Part shown: piece after piece, positions 17,886 to 26,874 of the stretch
Layout: the number at the start of each line of letters is the position of its first letter
Position numbering within the stretch: position 1 is the first letter of the stretch
Translations under genes and position numbers: made by a program
Notes under the pieces: generated by a model
Seen by the model: the letters and a program-made list of their open reading frames with translations, nothing else
Databases searched by the model: none
Told to the model about the DNA's origin: nothing
Assembly: GCF_026013615.1 (NCBI RefSeq)
Contig: NZ_JAPDPI010000022.1
Coordinates: 1 to 64,000 of the forward strand
Direction: 5' to 3'
Source of the DNA: Plebeiibacterium marinum
GTDB lineage: Bacteria; Bacteroidota; Bacteroidia; Bacteroidales; Marinilabiliaceae
Length of the DNA: 64,000 bases

Positions 17886-18659
17886 ATGAAAAAGGTATCA
17901 TTATTATTTTTAATGATTGCTGTTTGCTTATGCACATTTGCTCAATCGAAGTACCAGCCTAAGGTAGTTGTATTGTTTATGGGTGAAAAAAATGCCACTT
18001 TTGATGAAAGTAAATTCCCTGACTGTAAGTTCTATTACACTCCGGGTATTACTGCAGAGGTAAAAGAGGCCAAATCTGCAACCGGTATGGGGCTTGCTGC
18101 TATGGGAATTAAAAAAGAAGGTGCTGCTTATGATATTACATATAGCGGAGCTCCGGCAGAAGCTTATTCGTTGGCTTGGAACGGAGGAATCTTTTTTGAT
18201 AAGGATGGTGTGGTTTCAGGACTTTATAAGTCGTTTAAAAACGTTGCCTTAAGCCCTAAGAAGAATATGCAGGGAGTAATTGAATTCGCTGACTATAATG
18301 CTTTTGCAAAGGATTACGTAAAAAAGAGCAAGTTGACTAAGAAAGCTAAGAAAGATCCTAAGAAACCAACAACCTTTTTTGATTACCATGGTAAAGAATT
18401 GCCTGGCGATTTTGAAGTTCAGGATGCTTCAGGTAATAAAACAACTATTAAAGATTTAGTAAAAGGTGAGAATCTGACTTTGCTTTATACTTTGTATTTA
18501 AAGCCTGATTGTGACTTTAAAGCCGGAATGGAAAGCGGTAAAGGTAAAAAAGGCAAAGAGTGGATAAATGCCAATATCAATACAGCTCAGGCCATTGCAA
18601 AATTAAAAACACTTGAGGATATTGAATATTCTATTTTTGGCCATAAGGTTGTTTGGTAG
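17886..18659 (+). CDS. Exported protein of unknown function with a degenerate redoxin-like C-terminal part
   Basis: 257 aa with a clear signal peptide (LLFLMIAVCLCTFAQS). The mature N-terminal half (PKVVVLFMGEKNATFDESKFPDCKFYYTPG) is not recognised. The C-terminal part, LPGDFEVQDASGNKTTIKDLVKGENLTLLYTLYLKPDCDF, follows the strand order of AhpC/TlpA redoxins (...F.l.d..G....l.dl.G..), but lacks a CxxC and has only one Cys at the equivalent place. It may be a non-redox thioredoxin-fold protein. It has its own promoter candidate and a terminator, so it is probably monocistronic. Confidence 0.65.
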   Translation: MKKVSLLFLMIAVCLCTFAQSKYQPKVVVLFMGEKNATFDESKFPDCKFYYTPGITAEVKEAKSATGMGLAAMGIKKEGAAYDITYSGAPAEAYSLAWNGGIFFDKDGVVSGLYKSFKNVALSPKKNMQGVIEFADYNAFAKDYVKKSKLTKKAKKDPKKPTTFFDYHGKELPGDFEVQDASGNKTTIKDLVKGENLTLLYTLYLKPDCDFKAGMESGKGKKGKEWINANINTAQAIAKLKTLEDIEYSIFGHKVVW

Positions 18660-18696
18660 CATGTAATATTGCTTAATTCGTTAATACTATACATTT

Positions 18697-18728
18697 AAAG
18701 ACTGTTCCTTTTTGGGACGGTCTTTTTT
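18697..18728 (+). terminator. Intrinsic terminator
   Basis: GACTGTTCC pairs with GGGACGGTC (two G-U pairs), with a T-rich loop and TTTTTT after the stem. It terminates the exported redoxin-like gene. Confidence 0.85.
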
Positions 18729-18751
18729 ATTAGATGGAATAGTAGTAGTTG

Positions 18752-18784
18752 TTGCTTCTGTTCTCAGTAATTAATTTAAATTTG
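18752..18784 (+). promoter_or_regulatory. Candidate promoter with TAAATTTG -7
   Basis: TTG at 18752 and TAAATTTG at 18777-18784 are separated by 22 nt, giving a leader of about 30 nt to the TlpA-like lipoprotein. The -7 match is exact and the spacing is slightly long. Confidence 0.45.
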
Positions 18785-18821
18785 TTTTTGTTTCCAATTA
18801 AACTCCAAAACAAATCATACA

Positions 18822-19874
18822 ATGAAAAGATTACTGTATATATTAATTGCAGTATTATTATTTGGCTGCAATAAAAATGAAACTCTAAAAATAGCAATAG
18901 AGAATCCTTATTCAGGAAAATTGTATTTGTATAATACTGTTACGCAAAAAGCAGATACAATATCTTTATCCGGTAATCTGTTTGATATTAATATTGGAGA
19001 TATAGAAGAACCTACTTTATACCATATAATGTTTGAGGGGATTAATAAAAGCGACAGACCAATATATTTAATCCTTTCAAAAGAAGTGACAGAGATAAAA
19101 TTTGCAGATTTAATTGAGGTCAATAACAAATTTTCAGCCAATATTAGAGCTAAATATCCTAACAGGCCTATATTTATGGCAGATCCGAATAATAATAGTG
19201 AATTCTATAAGTTTCAGGATTTATGGATTGAATTCTTTAATAATGTAACAAATTCTGAGTTGAATAAAGATGATATAAAAGAGTTATACTTAAAATTTAT
19301 TGATGATTCAGAAAAGATAATTTTAGCCAACAATAATAAACTTGTTGCTGCTTTTGTAATTAATTATTTGATGAATAATAATCTAATACACCTTGATAAA
19401 ATTCAATTATTCTACTCCTATTTAGAACCAAGAATACAAAAGACTCCATTGGGGCATATAATAGGAAATGAAGTAGGATTTGCAAAGCAGACGGCAGCTC
19501 CAGAATTTTCATTTAAAGATAATCATGGGAATTTGTGCTCGCTTGAAAATCTTAAATCAAGTAAAGTATTATTGCACTTTTGGTCTTCATCTTGTGCTCC
19601 ATGTATTGAAGAAATACCGGAATTATTAAAACTATCGCATGAAAACAAGGGTTTAAAAATCATCAATATATCATTAGATTTGGATAGTATAAGATGGGTT
19701 TCAGGAATGGAGAAGTTAGGGATAGCTGGCATGGTTAATTATTGTGATTTTAAAGGAACATTAGGAAAAATTGCAACCGATTACCATATAAATTCAATAC
19801 CTGCAAATTACCTGATAGATGAAAATGGAAATATTCTATCAAAGGCTCAAACAATCAGTGAATTGCTAAATTAG
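18822..19874 (+). CDS. TlpA/ResA-like thioredoxin-fold lipoprotein
   Basis: 350 aa. An N-terminal lipobox (VLLFGCNKN) predicts lipidation at Cys16. Residues ~20-130 resemble the beta-rich DUF4369-type domain that often precedes thioredoxin folds in Bacteroidota. The C-terminal domain carries FSFKDNHGNLCSLENLKSSKVLLHFWSSSCAPC, giving a CAPC redox motif in place of the usual CxPC, and ends NSIPANYLIDENGNIL with the cis-Pro. It is likely a periplasm-facing disulfide reductase or extracytoplasmic redox protein. The coding sequence is noticeably more AT-rich than its neighbours. Confidence 0.85.
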   Translation: MKRLLYILIAVLLFGCNKNETLKIAIENPYSGKLYLYNTVTQKADTISLSGNLFDINIGDIEEPTLYHIMFEGINKSDRPIYLILSKEVTEIKFADLIEVNNKFSANIRAKYPNRPIFMADPNNNSEFYKFQDLWIEFFNNVTNSELNKDDIKELYLKFIDDSEKIILANNNKLVAAFVINYLMNNNLIHLDKIQLFYSYLEPRIQKTPLGHIIGNEVGFAKQTAAPEFSFKDNHGNLCSLENLKSSKVLLHFWSSSCAPCIEEIPELLKLSHENKGLKIINISLDLDSIRWVSGMEKLGIAGMVNYCDFKGTLGKIATDYHINSIPANYLIDENGNILSKAQTISELLN

Positions 19875-19893
19875 TTGATGTTTTTTCGATTTA

Positions 19894-20673
19894 CTACAAA
19901 TTCCTTTGCAAGGAAATATCGTTAAGTGAAACTGACGGGTGGTGATGGCGGGGTTTGCCTACCGATAATTTTTTATACTGAATAACCGATTTGGAGCAAA
20001 AGTGCAAACAGGCAAAGCAACTGTGGCAGTTATCCAGCCTTTGGATATGTTTGCCATGTAACCTGATGTTTTGAAAGGGGCAAACCTGCATGCAATACCC
20101 GCAACGTATACAGCCATCATCTATGGTAAAAAACTTTTCTTTTGCCTTCGTTTCTTTAGTTACAAGTTGTTTAATATCAGCGAATACGGCAAATTCTTTG
20201 TCAAATCCATTTTCCAGCTGCCTGATTTTTTTACTGATATCTAACACTTTCTTGTGCGCTTCCTGGTATTGTTGGTCGGGGTGTTTTGTTTTTGATAAGC
20301 TTATATATGGAAAATGAGCTGCTACCATTGGGATAAAATAGCCTGCATTTAGTGTTTGCCCTAATGCCTGAAGGTATTTTACGGCTAAAGAAAGGGCATT
20401 GCCAAGCTTCGGGTTTGCACCTGTAACTATAACAAAAATATATTGGGGCTTCTGAAAGTTCATTTCTGATAAAAACTCGCAAACAATACGGGGAATCGTC
20501 ATAAAATGTATAGGAAAAATAATGCCAACCCTTTGGGCACTAATCTTTATTGGCCTTTGCTTTAAACACCCGATGATTGGAAAAATTTCACAATCCGTTA
20601 TCTGGTCTTTGATAGTTCGGGCTACACTTAAGCTATTGCCGGTACCAGAGAAATAATACAATGCCGTATCCAT
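19894..20673 (-). CDS. EFR1-family ferredoxin (flavodoxin-like domain plus two 4Fe-4S clusters)
   Basis: The ORF could start 18 nt upstream (MLILCI), but MDTALYYFSGTGNS gives the usual family start, so that Met was chosen (259 aa). The N-terminal FSGTGNSLSVA is the FMN phosphate loop of a flavodoxin fold, followed by VGIIFPIHFMTIPRIV. The C-terminal part has two ferredoxin motifs, CIRCGYCMQVCP and CHSCFACLHFC. It is a putative cytoplasmic electron-transfer protein, and the partner enzyme is unknown. It converges with the TlpA-like lipoprotein gene about 20 bp away, without an obvious terminator. Confidence 0.9.
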   Translation of the reverse strand: MDTALYYFSGTGNSLSVARTIKDQITDCEIFPIIGCLKQRPIKISAQRVGIIFPIHFMTIPRIVCEFLSEMNFQKPQYIFVIVTGANPKLGNALSLAVKYLQALGQTLNAGYFIPMVAAHFPYISLSKTKHPDQQYQEAHKKVLDISKKIRQLENGFDKEFAVFADIKQLVTKETKAKEKFFTIDDGCIRCGYCMQVCPFQNIRLHGKHIQRLDNCHSCFACLHFCSKSVIQYKKLSVGKPRHHHPSVSLNDISLQRNL

Positions 20674-20834
20674 AATACATAAAATGAGCATGCAAATATA
20701 CCGGTTTAAAATTGAATTGCACAGAACCTGTAGCAGAGACTAATTAATTCTAATAGTGTGGTTTTTTGATCCTGAAAATAATCTGATTGAAATAGGTGAA
20801 ACCATTCCCTGTAAAACACTTTTATAATAGCGGA

Positions 20835-20906
20835 ATGACTGTAGAGGAAATAGCAGAAAGAACTTCTGTTCCAATTTTAATGGTTGGGGAGATCAGTAAA
20901 GATTAA
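20835..20906 (+). pseudogene. Relic resembling the C-terminus of an Rpn/PD-(D/E)XK-type transposase
   Basis: The frame reads MTVEEIAERTSVPILMVGEISKD, then a stop. This resembles the closing 'G(M/L)SIEEIAEITGLSVEEV' helix pair of Rpn-type recombination-promoting nucleases. No upstream part of such a gene is present, so at most it is a fragment. The rest of this 353-bp gap (20674-21026) shows no recognisable feature. Confidence 0.3.
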
Positions 20907-21026
20907 GAAAAGAAATAGCTATTTTATCCATTAGTCAAACAATGTAAAGCACTTCATCATAAAAATATATCCATTCCTATAAAATACAAGTATTAGTGTA
21001 TATCATTTGATGCTAAATTTTGAAGG

Positions 21027-21407
21027 ATGAAGAAGATACTCATAGTTGATGATGCCCCAGATTCAAGAGTTATTATCAAAAATATATTATCACCCTATAA
21101 TGTAGAAATTATTGAGGCTTGTGACGGGGTAGAGGGGTGGAAATTGATTTTGGTAGAGAAACCGGATCTTATTTTGCTGGATTTGGAAATGCCAAACAAA
21201 AATGGTTTTGAAGTTTTGGACGATATACAGGAAGAATGGCTTGATGTTCCTATCGTAATTATTACCGGAGACCAAAATGACAGTACTTTAGGAAACTGTC
21301 TGTCGAATGGAGCAACCACTCTAGTCCATAAACCAATAGATAAAGAGGTGTTAAGAAAGAAAATATCTGAAATATTAAGCGATATTGTTTTGAAGGATTT
21401 AAACTGA
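21027..21407 (+). CDS. Single-domain response regulator (CheY-like receiver)
   Basis: 126 aa, consisting only of a receiver domain. KKILIVDDAPDSR supplies the acidic pair, LILLDLEMPNKNG holds the phosphorylated Asp, IVIITGDQ the switch Thr, and HKPID the invariant Lys. There is no output domain and no histidine kinase nearby, so it must work with a kinase encoded elsewhere, perhaps as a phosphorelay intermediate or by protein-protein contact. Confidence 0.93.
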   Translation: MKKILIVDDAPDSRVIIKNILSPYNVEIIEACDGVEGWKLILVEKPDLILLDLEMPNKNGFEVLDDIQEEWLDVPIVIITGDQNDSTLGNCLSNGATTLVHKPIDKEVLRKKISEILSDIVLKDLN

Positions 21408-21543
21408 ATTGAAAATCATTCTGCTTAGTTCATATAGATATTATTAGGTACAAGAAAAAATACAGGTCTATTGAACAAAACCAAGTTTTAGTGTTTTTTA
21501 TACATAATGATTTGTGTTATAAATTAACCTGAAATGATAATAT

Positions 21544-22323
21544 ATGAGAACGATATGGATACTTGTTTTAGTTACTCTCTCTGTTGTTGTTTATGCTCAG
21601 GACGGAGTTCCGGAATTGATTACAGACAGGCCTGACCAAACCGAATCTTCATCGGTAGTCCCCCTTAATTCATTGCAAATTGAAACAGGATTTGTGAGAG
21701 AAAATAACAAAACGGATGATGCCAGGCTAATATCCTTTGCTTATAATACTACCTTGTTGCGTTTTGGTTTGTTCAATAATTTTGAGTTGCGTTTAGGTAT
21801 TGACTATTTGGGTGAAGATGTTTTGGCAAATGATACAGGGGTTTCTGATATTTACTCAGGTTTTGGACCTTTATACACGGGTTTTAAAGTGAAAATTGCA
21901 GAAGAAGATGGTTGGCGACCTGAAGTTGCCTTTTTGGGTGGATTGGCTTTGCCATTTACCGCCAATAAAGATTTTAAGACTGATTATTCAGCATTGAGTT
22001 CCCGGTTTTCCTTTGGACATTCCTTTTCAGAGAGGATTTCTCTTGGTTATAATATTGGCGTTGAATGGGATGGGGAAACACCTGTGCCCGGATATATTTA
22101 TTCGGCAGCCTTAGGAGTTGGGTTAACAGAAAAGCTTGGAGTATTTTTGGAAGGCTTTGGGTTGATTCCGGAAGAAGGAGGGGTAGAACATTTGTGTGAT
22201 GCAGGTTTTACGTTTTTAGTTTTACAAAACTTTCAGTTGGATGTTTCGGGAGGTATAGGAATAAATGAAAATGCAATTGATAATTTTTTTAGTTTTGGTT
22301 TTTCGTATAGGTTCTTTAAATAG
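21544..22323 (+). CDS. Outer-membrane protein of the phenol MetA-pathway (PF13557-like) family
   Basis: 259 aa. A signal peptide (LVLVTLSVVVYAQD) is followed by PELITDRPDQTESSSVVPLNSLQIETGF, the typical opening of PF13557 beta-barrel proteins, then alternating strands ending with the outer-membrane C-terminal Phe-Lys (FSFGFSYRFFK). The name is historical, and the cargo or ligand is unknown. It sits upstream of an acetyltransferase gene without overlap. Confidence 0.8.
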   Translation: MRTIWILVLVTLSVVVYAQDGVPELITDRPDQTESSSVVPLNSLQIETGFVRENNKTDDARLISFAYNTTLLRFGLFNNFELRLGIDYLGEDVLANDTGVSDIYSGFGPLYTGFKVKIAEEDGWRPEVAFLGGLALPFTANKDFKTDYSALSSRFSFGHSFSERISLGYNIGVEWDGETPVPGYIYSAALGVGLTEKLGVFLEGFGLIPEEGGVEHLCDAGFTFLVLQNFQLDVSGGIGINENAIDNFFSFGFSYRFFK

Positions 22324-22367
22324 AAATTAAACCTGATATTATACATATAGGAAATAAAACTTGAATA

Positions 22368-22931
22368 ATGATCACCAGGAGTTTAATAATTAAAGTTGAT
22401 TCAGAAATTAATTTGAAGCAACTGGAGCAGTCGGATTCTAAGGATATTTTTGAAACAATTGATAGCCAGCGTCTTTATCTTGGTCGGTGGCTGCCTTTTG
22501 TAGAAAAAACCAAAGCCTTGTCTGATACAGAGGGATTTGTAAAATCAATTGTTAATGCTCCGGGTGAAAGCTTTGAATATGTTTTTACCATAAGAAAAAA
22601 CAATGAGTTTGTGGGACTTATTGGTTTTAGGGGCACTGACCGGATTAACAACAAAACAGAAATAGGATACTGGCTTTCTGAACTATACCAAAAGCAAGGG
22701 ATCGTTACCAAATCGGTGAATCAGTTATGTGATTTTGCCTTTGATGAACAGGGCATAAACCGGGTTCAGATCAAATGTGCAGTTAAAAATCAGGCTAGCA
22801 ACAATATTCCGGTACGGCTTGGATTTAAGTTTGAAGGGATAGAACGATCAGGAGAATTGCTATCAGGAAATGCGTATACTGATTTAAATGTTTATAGCAA
22901 ACTGAAAGGGGATAGGAGATCAGGAAATTAG
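22368..22931 (+). CDS. GNAT-family N-acetyltransferase (RimJ/RimL-like)
   Basis: 187 aa. The fold markers are LGRWLPFVEKTKALSDTEGFV, typical of RimL-like enzymes, then GYWLSELYQKQGIVTKSVNQLCDFAF, which holds the acetyl-CoA binding loop, and the VNQASN-like VKNQASNNIPVRLGF motif. It may acetylate ribosomal-protein N-termini or a small amine; the substrate is not deducible. It follows the beta-barrel gene on the same strand, 44 bp away. Confidence 0.88.
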   Translation: MITRSLIIKVDSEINLKQLEQSDSKDIFETIDSQRLYLGRWLPFVEKTKALSDTEGFVKSIVNAPGESFEYVFTIRKNNEFVGLIGFRGTDRINNKTEIGYWLSELYQKQGIVTKSVNQLCDFAFDEQGINRVQIKCAVKNQASNNIPVRLGFKFEGIERSGELLSGNAYTDLNVYSKLKGDRRSGN

Positions 22932-23158
22932 TCATTTTAAAAATCTTTATGCGTTTAAGGTGGGTTGCAAATTTTGAGCAATTATCATCGACATAGAAAA
23001 TTACTTGCGATAGGTGATGCGATAGGTTCAAAAATGTTAATTTTGTTACGTATTAAAGCCAGAATATAACATATACCAATATTATTTAATGTATTGACTA
23101 TTGCCTGTTGTTATTAATAGGGGTGGTTGTGCATTGAAACCAAAAAAACAATCTACCG

Positions 23159-24118
23159 ATGAAAAATAGTTTGGATGTAATTACATTTGGAGAGTCGATG
23201 GTTTTATTTAGTCCTGGAGACAAGGGGCCGTTGCGACATGTCCATAATTTTACCAAGTCAATTGCCGGAGCAGAATCAAATGTTGCCATAGCACTAAGCA
23301 GACTTGGGCATAGTGTGGGATGGTTTTCAAAAATTGGCGACGATGAATTTGGTCGTTACATAAAGTTCATGGTCAGGGGCGAAGGAGTTGATGTATCACG
23401 TACTATAATAGATAAGGAGCATCAAACCGGGCTTTTATTTAAGGAATTATTTGAACATGTAAACCCCAATGTGTATTATTACCGGAAAAATTCAGCCGCA
23501 AGTTTCCTTCAGCCTGCTGATTTAGATCTGGAATACATTAAAAGTGCAAAGATCCTTCATATTACAGGTATAACACCTGCAATAAGCCAATCAGCAAAAG
23601 AAACTGTACTTGAAGCTATAAAAATAGCAAAGCAAAATGGTATTACAGTTTCGTTTGATCCTAATATAAGGTTGAAATTGTGGTCGCTGGAAGAAGCAAA
23701 GGAAACCATTCTGGAAATATGTAATCACGTGGATATTTTATTTCCTGGAATAGACGAATCAGAGATATTATTAGGGGATACAGATCCTCAAGAAATCTTT
23801 AAAGCTTTCCATGGTATGGGAATTAGTGAAATTGCCCTAAAGCTTGGAAAAAAGGGTTGTATGGTTTCTGATGGAAAAGTTACTGAGTTTGTACCGGGCT
23901 ACATAGTGGAGCACCTGGAGGATACTGTAGGAGCAGGAGATGGTTTTGCAGCAGGGTATTTAAGTAGCAGGTTAAAAGGCCTTTCAATTCAGGAGGCAGG
24001 TGATTTTGCCAATGGAGTGGGTGCTATGGCTACCTTGGTAAGAGGCGATAGTGAGGGATTTCCTACTTATCAGCAACTTCTTGCTTTTACCGGAAAAATA
24101 GATTCTATTGATAGGTAA
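23159..24118 (+). CDS. kdgK: PfkB-family sugar kinase, probable 2-keto-3-deoxygluconate kinase
   Basis: 319 aa. FGESMVLFSPGDKGPLRHVHNFTKSIAGAESNVAIALSRLG is the N-terminal PfkB signature with the KDG-kinase-like GESM variant. The C-terminal EDTVGAGDGFAAGYLSS holds the catalytic Asp and the anion hole. It would phosphorylate KDG with ATP to KDPG. It is the first of a carbohydrate cluster (GPH symporter, GH43). A long hairpin lies after it, so expression may be partly independent. A second, divergent KDG-kinase-like gene occurs at 45650. Specificity is inferred from the family and not proven. Confidence 0.75.
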   Translation: MKNSLDVITFGESMVLFSPGDKGPLRHVHNFTKSIAGAESNVAIALSRLGHSVGWFSKIGDDEFGRYIKFMVRGEGVDVSRTIIDKEHQTGLLFKELFEHVNPNVYYYRKNSAASFLQPADLDLEYIKSAKILHITGITPAISQSAKETVLEAIKIAKQNGITVSFDPNIRLKLWSLEEAKETILEICNHVDILFPGIDESEILLGDTDPQEIFKAFHGMGISEIALKLGKKGCMVSDGKVTEFVPGYIVEHLEDTVGAGDGFAAGYLSSRLKGLSIQEAGDFANGVGAMATLVRGDSEGFPTYQQLLAFTGKIDSIDR

Positions 24119-24128
24119 TAGCCTTATC

Positions 24129-24176
24129 AACCTGGACTAGTCAAAAACTACTATTTGTTTTTGGCTGGTACAGGTT
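24129..24176. terminator. Long near-perfect hairpin after the sugar kinase
   Basis: AACCTGgACTAGTCAAAAAC pairs with GTTTTTGGCTGGTaCAGGTT (20 pairs, one mismatch, two G-U). There is no T-run beyond it. It lies in the 304-bp gap before the GPH symporter and may define the kinase mRNA end or partially terminate. The rest of the gap is AT-rich without a clear promoter. Confidence 0.5.
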
Positions 24177-24422
24177 AGGTTTATAAAAAATAAGAATCTG
24201 ATCATTATCTGCATGAGCTCAAACCTTACCTCGCACCCCTCCCCGTCAGTACACTTCAGTTTATTTATTTAAATATCCACCGCATATATTTAAAATTCCA
24301 CTGGTATTATAAAATTGCTTTTGATCTTTGTGCATGGGAGTTAATCCATATTGTGGTAATAAAACAGACCTTGGAAAACTTCTTTATTCAACAAAATTCA
24401 AACATTCATTAAAGAAGAATAA

Positions 24423-25784
24423 ATGAAACCTCAAAAGCTAAGTGTACTTGAAAAAATCGGATATGGCTCGGGAGATGCGGCAGTAAATGTTGTCATTTCA
24501 TCTATGTTCCTTATCATCACTTATTTTTATACTGATGTATTTGGTATTAAACCCACTGATGTTGCTCTAATGTTCTTATTGGTAAGACTTATTGATGCCA
24601 TAAGTGATCCATTAATGGGTATTATTACAGATAAATATAAATCTAAAAAGTATGGTCGTTTCCGTCCTTATTTCTTGTATTTATCTATTCCTTTCGGGAT
24701 TTCAGTATTTCTGACGTTTACAACTCCCGGATTTGATTATACAGGTAAACTGATCTATGCTTATTGTACATACATCTTAGTAACCTTAATGTTTACTTCA
24801 GTTACCATTCCTTACATTTCATTAATCGGGGTGTTAACAAATGATCCAAAAGAGCGCTTGTCTGCAAGTGGATATCGTTTATTCTTTGCAAAAGTAGCAG
24901 CATTTGGTGTATCTATTTTGGTTCCAATCATGGCTAAATCATTCGGAGCTGGAAACATTGCTCGTGGATATCAATTGGCTATGGGTGTTATGGCACTTGG
25001 GGGTACACTATTATTTATATTTTGTTTTGTTACAACTAAAGAACGTATCGAACATATTGTAGAAAAAACACCTTATTTACAACAATTAAAATACCTGATT
25101 AAAAACGGTCAATGGATGTTACTGTTAGGTTCGTGTTTATCGGGTACTACAGGCTATGTTATTCGTGCCTCAGTCGCTATTTATTACGCAAAGTATTACC
25201 TTGGAGGAGATGAGGTTGTACAATCTACATTTATGGGTACCGGAGTTGCAGCTGCTATTTTAGCTATGCCGGCTTCTACTCTTATTACCAAACGTTTTTG
25301 TAAGGTGAAATTATTCTGGATGTCACAGTATGGAGTAGGAATACTGAGTATCCTTATGTTTTTATTAATTAAACCTCAACCAGAAAGCATGATGTCTGCT
25401 TACGTAATGTATTTCATTCTTTCGTTTGTAGTTGACATTCATGCTCCAATATTCTGGACTGCTATTGCTGAGGCTGTAGACCATGGACAAGCTGAAACTG
25501 GTGTACGTGTTTCTGGTTTGGCATTCGGAGGTATTTCGTTTGCGCAAAAAGCAGGTATGGGTGTTGCCGGAGCTGTTGTAGGTTTATTACTTTCTGGCTT
25601 TGGATATGTAGCACCAACTGAAGAAATTCTTAATCCTGTTCAATCAGAAACTGCTCTTTTAGGACTGTCTTTAATGTTAACAATTATTCCAGGAGTATTC
25701 CACGTAATCAATGGAATGTTGATTATGCGATATAAGATTACAGATAAGTATTACGAAACAATAAAAGCAAAAATTCATATTTAA
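24423..25784 (+). CDS. GPH-family sugar:cation symporter (MelB/XynB-like MFS)
   Basis: 453 aa with about twelve hydrophobic segments. The N-terminal YGSGDAAVNVVISSMFLIITYFYTDVFG and the LVRLIDAISDPLMGIITDKYKSKKYGRFRPY cation-binding and GRxRP signature are characteristic of the glycoside-pentoside-hexuronide family. It should import a glycoside, pentose or hexuronide across the inner membrane with Na+ or H+. It is followed 1 bp later by an intracellular GH43 gene, so the imported substrate is probably an arabinose- or xylose-containing oligosaccharide. Confidence 0.9.
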   Translation: MKPQKLSVLEKIGYGSGDAAVNVVISSMFLIITYFYTDVFGIKPTDVALMFLLVRLIDAISDPLMGIITDKYKSKKYGRFRPYFLYLSIPFGISVFLTFTTPGFDYTGKLIYAYCTYILVTLMFTSVTIPYISLIGVLTNDPKERLSASGYRLFFAKVAAFGVSILVPIMAKSFGAGNIARGYQLAMGVMALGGTLLFIFCFVTTKERIEHIVEKTPYLQQLKYLIKNGQWMLLLGSCLSGTTGYVIRASVAIYYAKYYLGGDEVVQSTFMGTGVAAAILAMPASTLITKRFCKVKLFWMSQYGVGILSILMFLLIKPQPESMMSAYVMYFILSFVVDIHAPIFWTAIAEAVDHGQAETGVRVSGLAFGGISFAQKAGMGVAGAVVGLLLSGFGYVAPTEEILNPVQSETALLGLSLMLTIIPGVFHVINGMLIMRYKITDKYYETIKAKIHI

Positions 25785-25785
25785 G

Positions 25786-26730
25786 ATGGCAACAGAAAAA
25801 AGTGCTCCTATTGTAGAGCAAAGAGCCGATCCATTTATTTATAAACATACTGATGGGTATTATTATTTTACCGGTTCGGTTCCTTCGTACGACTGCATAG
25901 AACTCCGTAAAGCAAAAACGCTTGAGGGATTACAAGATGCAGAAATATTTAGTATCTGGCACAAGCACGAGTCTGGTCCGATGAGCCAACATATCTGGGC
26001 CCCTGAAATTCATTATCTGGATGGGAAATGGTACATTTATTTTGCAGGCAGCGAAGTTGATGATATTTGGAAATTAAGGCCATATGTATTGGAATGCAAA
26101 GGCCAGGATCCTTTGAAAGATGAATGGATAGAGTTGGGGCAGATGCAGCCGGCAGATGGAGACAATAAAACATTTATTGATTTTTCGCTGGATGCAACCA
26201 TCTTTGAAAATAAAGGAAAAAGGTATTTCTGCTGGGCAGAAAAAACAGGGGGGCAGTTTGCTGCTTCCAACTTATATTTGGCAGAAATGGAGTCGCCCAT
26301 TAAATTAAAAACAGTCCAGTTTATGCTTACTACGCCTGATTATGATTGGGAACGTGTTGATTTTTGGGTAAACGAGGGACCTGCTGTAATCAAGAATAAG
26401 GGAAAGATTTATATTGCATTTTCAGCGAGTGCTACGGGAGCATGTTATTGCATGGGGATGATGGAAGCTGATGAAGACTCCGATTTGCTGGACAGGAATT
26501 CATGGAAGAAATCAAGGTATCCGGTTTTGGAATCCGATTACGAAAAAGGAATATACGGACCCGGTCATAATTGCTTTACAGTAGCCGAAGATGATAAAAC
26601 ACCATTATGTGTTTATCATGCCCGGGATTACGAAAAAATTGAAGGTGACCCCTTGTATGATCCAAACAGGCATGCCAGGGTTATGGAAGTGAAGTTTGAC
26701 AAGGAAGGCAAGCCTGTTTTTGAGTTTTAA
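25786..26730 (+). CDS. Glycoside hydrolase family 43, intracellular
   Basis: 314 aa, no signal peptide, so cytoplasmic. It fits a five-bladed GH43 fold: the catalytic base Asp in EQRADPFIY, the pKa-modulating Asp in FSLDATIFENKGKRYF and the general acid Glu in VNEGPAVI are in the expected order. Aromatic-rich HIWAPEIHYLDGKWYIYF is typical. It is probably an arabinofuranosidase or xylosidase acting on small imported oligosaccharides. It starts 1 bp after the symporter, implying translational coupling. A perfect 16-bp hairpin follows its stop. Confidence 0.88.
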   Translation: MATEKSAPIVEQRADPFIYKHTDGYYYFTGSVPSYDCIELRKAKTLEGLQDAEIFSIWHKHESGPMSQHIWAPEIHYLDGKWYIYFAGSEVDDIWKLRPYVLECKGQDPLKDEWIELGQMQPADGDNKTFIDFSLDATIFENKGKRYFCWAEKTGGQFAASNLYLAEMESPIKLKTVQFMLTTPDYDWERVDFWVNEGPAVIKNKGKIYIAFSASATGACYCMGMMEADEDSDLLDRNSWKKSRYPVLESDYEKGIYGPGHNCFTVAEDDKTPLCVYHARDYEKIEGDPLYDPNRHARVMEVKFDKEGKPVFEF

Positions 26731-26737
26731 ATATTAT

Positions 26738-26779
26738 ATCTTCAATATTCTGCAAAAAAAATGGCAGAATATTGAAGAT
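26738..26779. terminator. Perfect 16-bp hairpin between convergent GH43 and LacI genes
   Basis: ATCTTCAATATTCTGC pairs fully with GCAGAATATTGAAGAT around an A-rich loop. No strong T-run follows on either side, so it is likely a transcript-end hairpin for the convergent pair, not a textbook intrinsic terminator. Confidence 0.6.
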
Positions 26780-26874
26780 GAGTTGAATAAGTAATAATGT
26801 ATATTTGGTCAATTAGTTACTTCTTAAAGTAAATTGATTAAAGCATAAATTGAATATTTTGCTATCCGCTAGAA

